A DNA stretch of 32,877 bases from positions 1 to 32,877 of the forward strand of contig CAJVXN010000023.1 of NCBI GenBank assembly GCA_913009335.1. The letters are read 5' to 3'. Below, one piece after another: positions 32,795 to 32,877 of this stretch (position 1 is the first letter of the stretch; every line of letters starts with the position of its first letter). The notes under the pieces were generated by a model, which did not search any database, had not been told where the DNA came from, and saw nothing but the letters and a program-made list of their open reading frames with translations. Source of the stretch: an uncultured bacterium. Lineage in GTDB: Bacteria; Omnitrophota; Gorgyraeia; Ghiorseimicrobiales; Ghiorseimicrobiaceae. The translations under genes were made by a program, and so were the position numbers.

Positions 32795-32877
32795 AGATCG
32801 GAAGAGCGTCGTGTAGGGAAAGAGTGTAGATCTCGGTGGTCGCCGTATCATTAAAAAAAAAAAAATAAAAAGAATCA
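32795..32877. other. Illumina TruSeq adapter and poly-A read-through (assembly artefact)
   Basis: AGATCGGAAGAGCGTCGTGT at 32795-32814 opens the reverse complement of the TruSeq universal adapter, which is complete to 32852, and is followed by an A-rich run to 32877. The apparent start ATG of the ResB frame (32851) and the residues IRRPPRSTLFPYTTLFRS are adapter translated, a known contaminant string. Nothing in this stretch is genomic. Confidence 0.97.

Noticed and set aside
32795-32851. N-terminal 19 residues of the ResB frame
   Set aside because: They are translated Illumina adapter.

Overview
The window looks like one end of a metagenome-assembled contig from an uncultivated Gram-negative bacterium. 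It is AT-rich, and every gene I can support lies on the minus strand, so transcription runs from high to low coordinates. Outer-membrane beta-barrel proteins, lipoproteins and multihaem c-type cytochromes show an envelope with an outer membrane. The housekeeping mix (single-chain glycyl-tRNA synthetase, pyruvate phosphate dikinase, AmrS radical-SAM enzyme, ParA fused to a glycogen-binding domain) together with many small folded repeats between genes suggests Omnitrophota or a similar candidate phylum. That placement is an inference, made without any database search.

Layout from left to right. Positions 1-4.4 kb hold the start of an MgtE-type Mg2+ transporter (cut by the contig edge), undecaprenyl-diphosphatase (uppP), the AmrS radical-SAM enzyme, a ParA-CBM48 fusion and a membrane-anchored jelly-roll-like protein. 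Positions 4.7-6.5 kb hold an alginate-export-like porin with its own terminator and a promoter overlapped by a 20-bp palindrome. Positions 6.5-7.3 kb are a repeat-rich island: tRNA-Arg(CCU), a 130-bp tandem array of broken tRNA-Arg copies carrying a hairpin insertion, and a 156-bp folded element. Positions 7.3-18.8 kb hold housekeeping and regulatory genes: apt, a LacI-type sensor without its DNA-binding domain coupled to a sigma-70 factor, ppdK, glyQS, panB, a GltD-like oxidoreductase, a small unknown protein, a lipoprotein, ybaB, yjbQ and a membrane protein.

Positions 19-32.8 kb form the most striking part, a c-type cytochrome locus. In order of transcription it encodes ResB and CcsA (System II cytochrome c maturation), a decahaem cytochrome, an NHL beta-propeller, three tandem paralogous 10-11-haem cytochromes, a 13-haem cytochrome, a 601-residue outer-membrane beta-barrel, an 11-haem MtrA-sized cytochrome, a CsgG-like lipoprotein, a small pentahaem-like cytochrome and an orphan HAMP protein. 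I count 70 CxxCH motifs plus two unusual ones (CVSSCH and a C-terminal CX8CH). The simplest reading is an outer-membrane porin-cytochrome conduit for extracellular electron transfer, encoded beside its own haem-attachment machinery.

The last 83 bases are not genomic. From 32795 onward the sequence is an Illumina TruSeq adapter followed by poly-A, so ResB is truncated and the first 19 residues of its apparent ORF are artefact.
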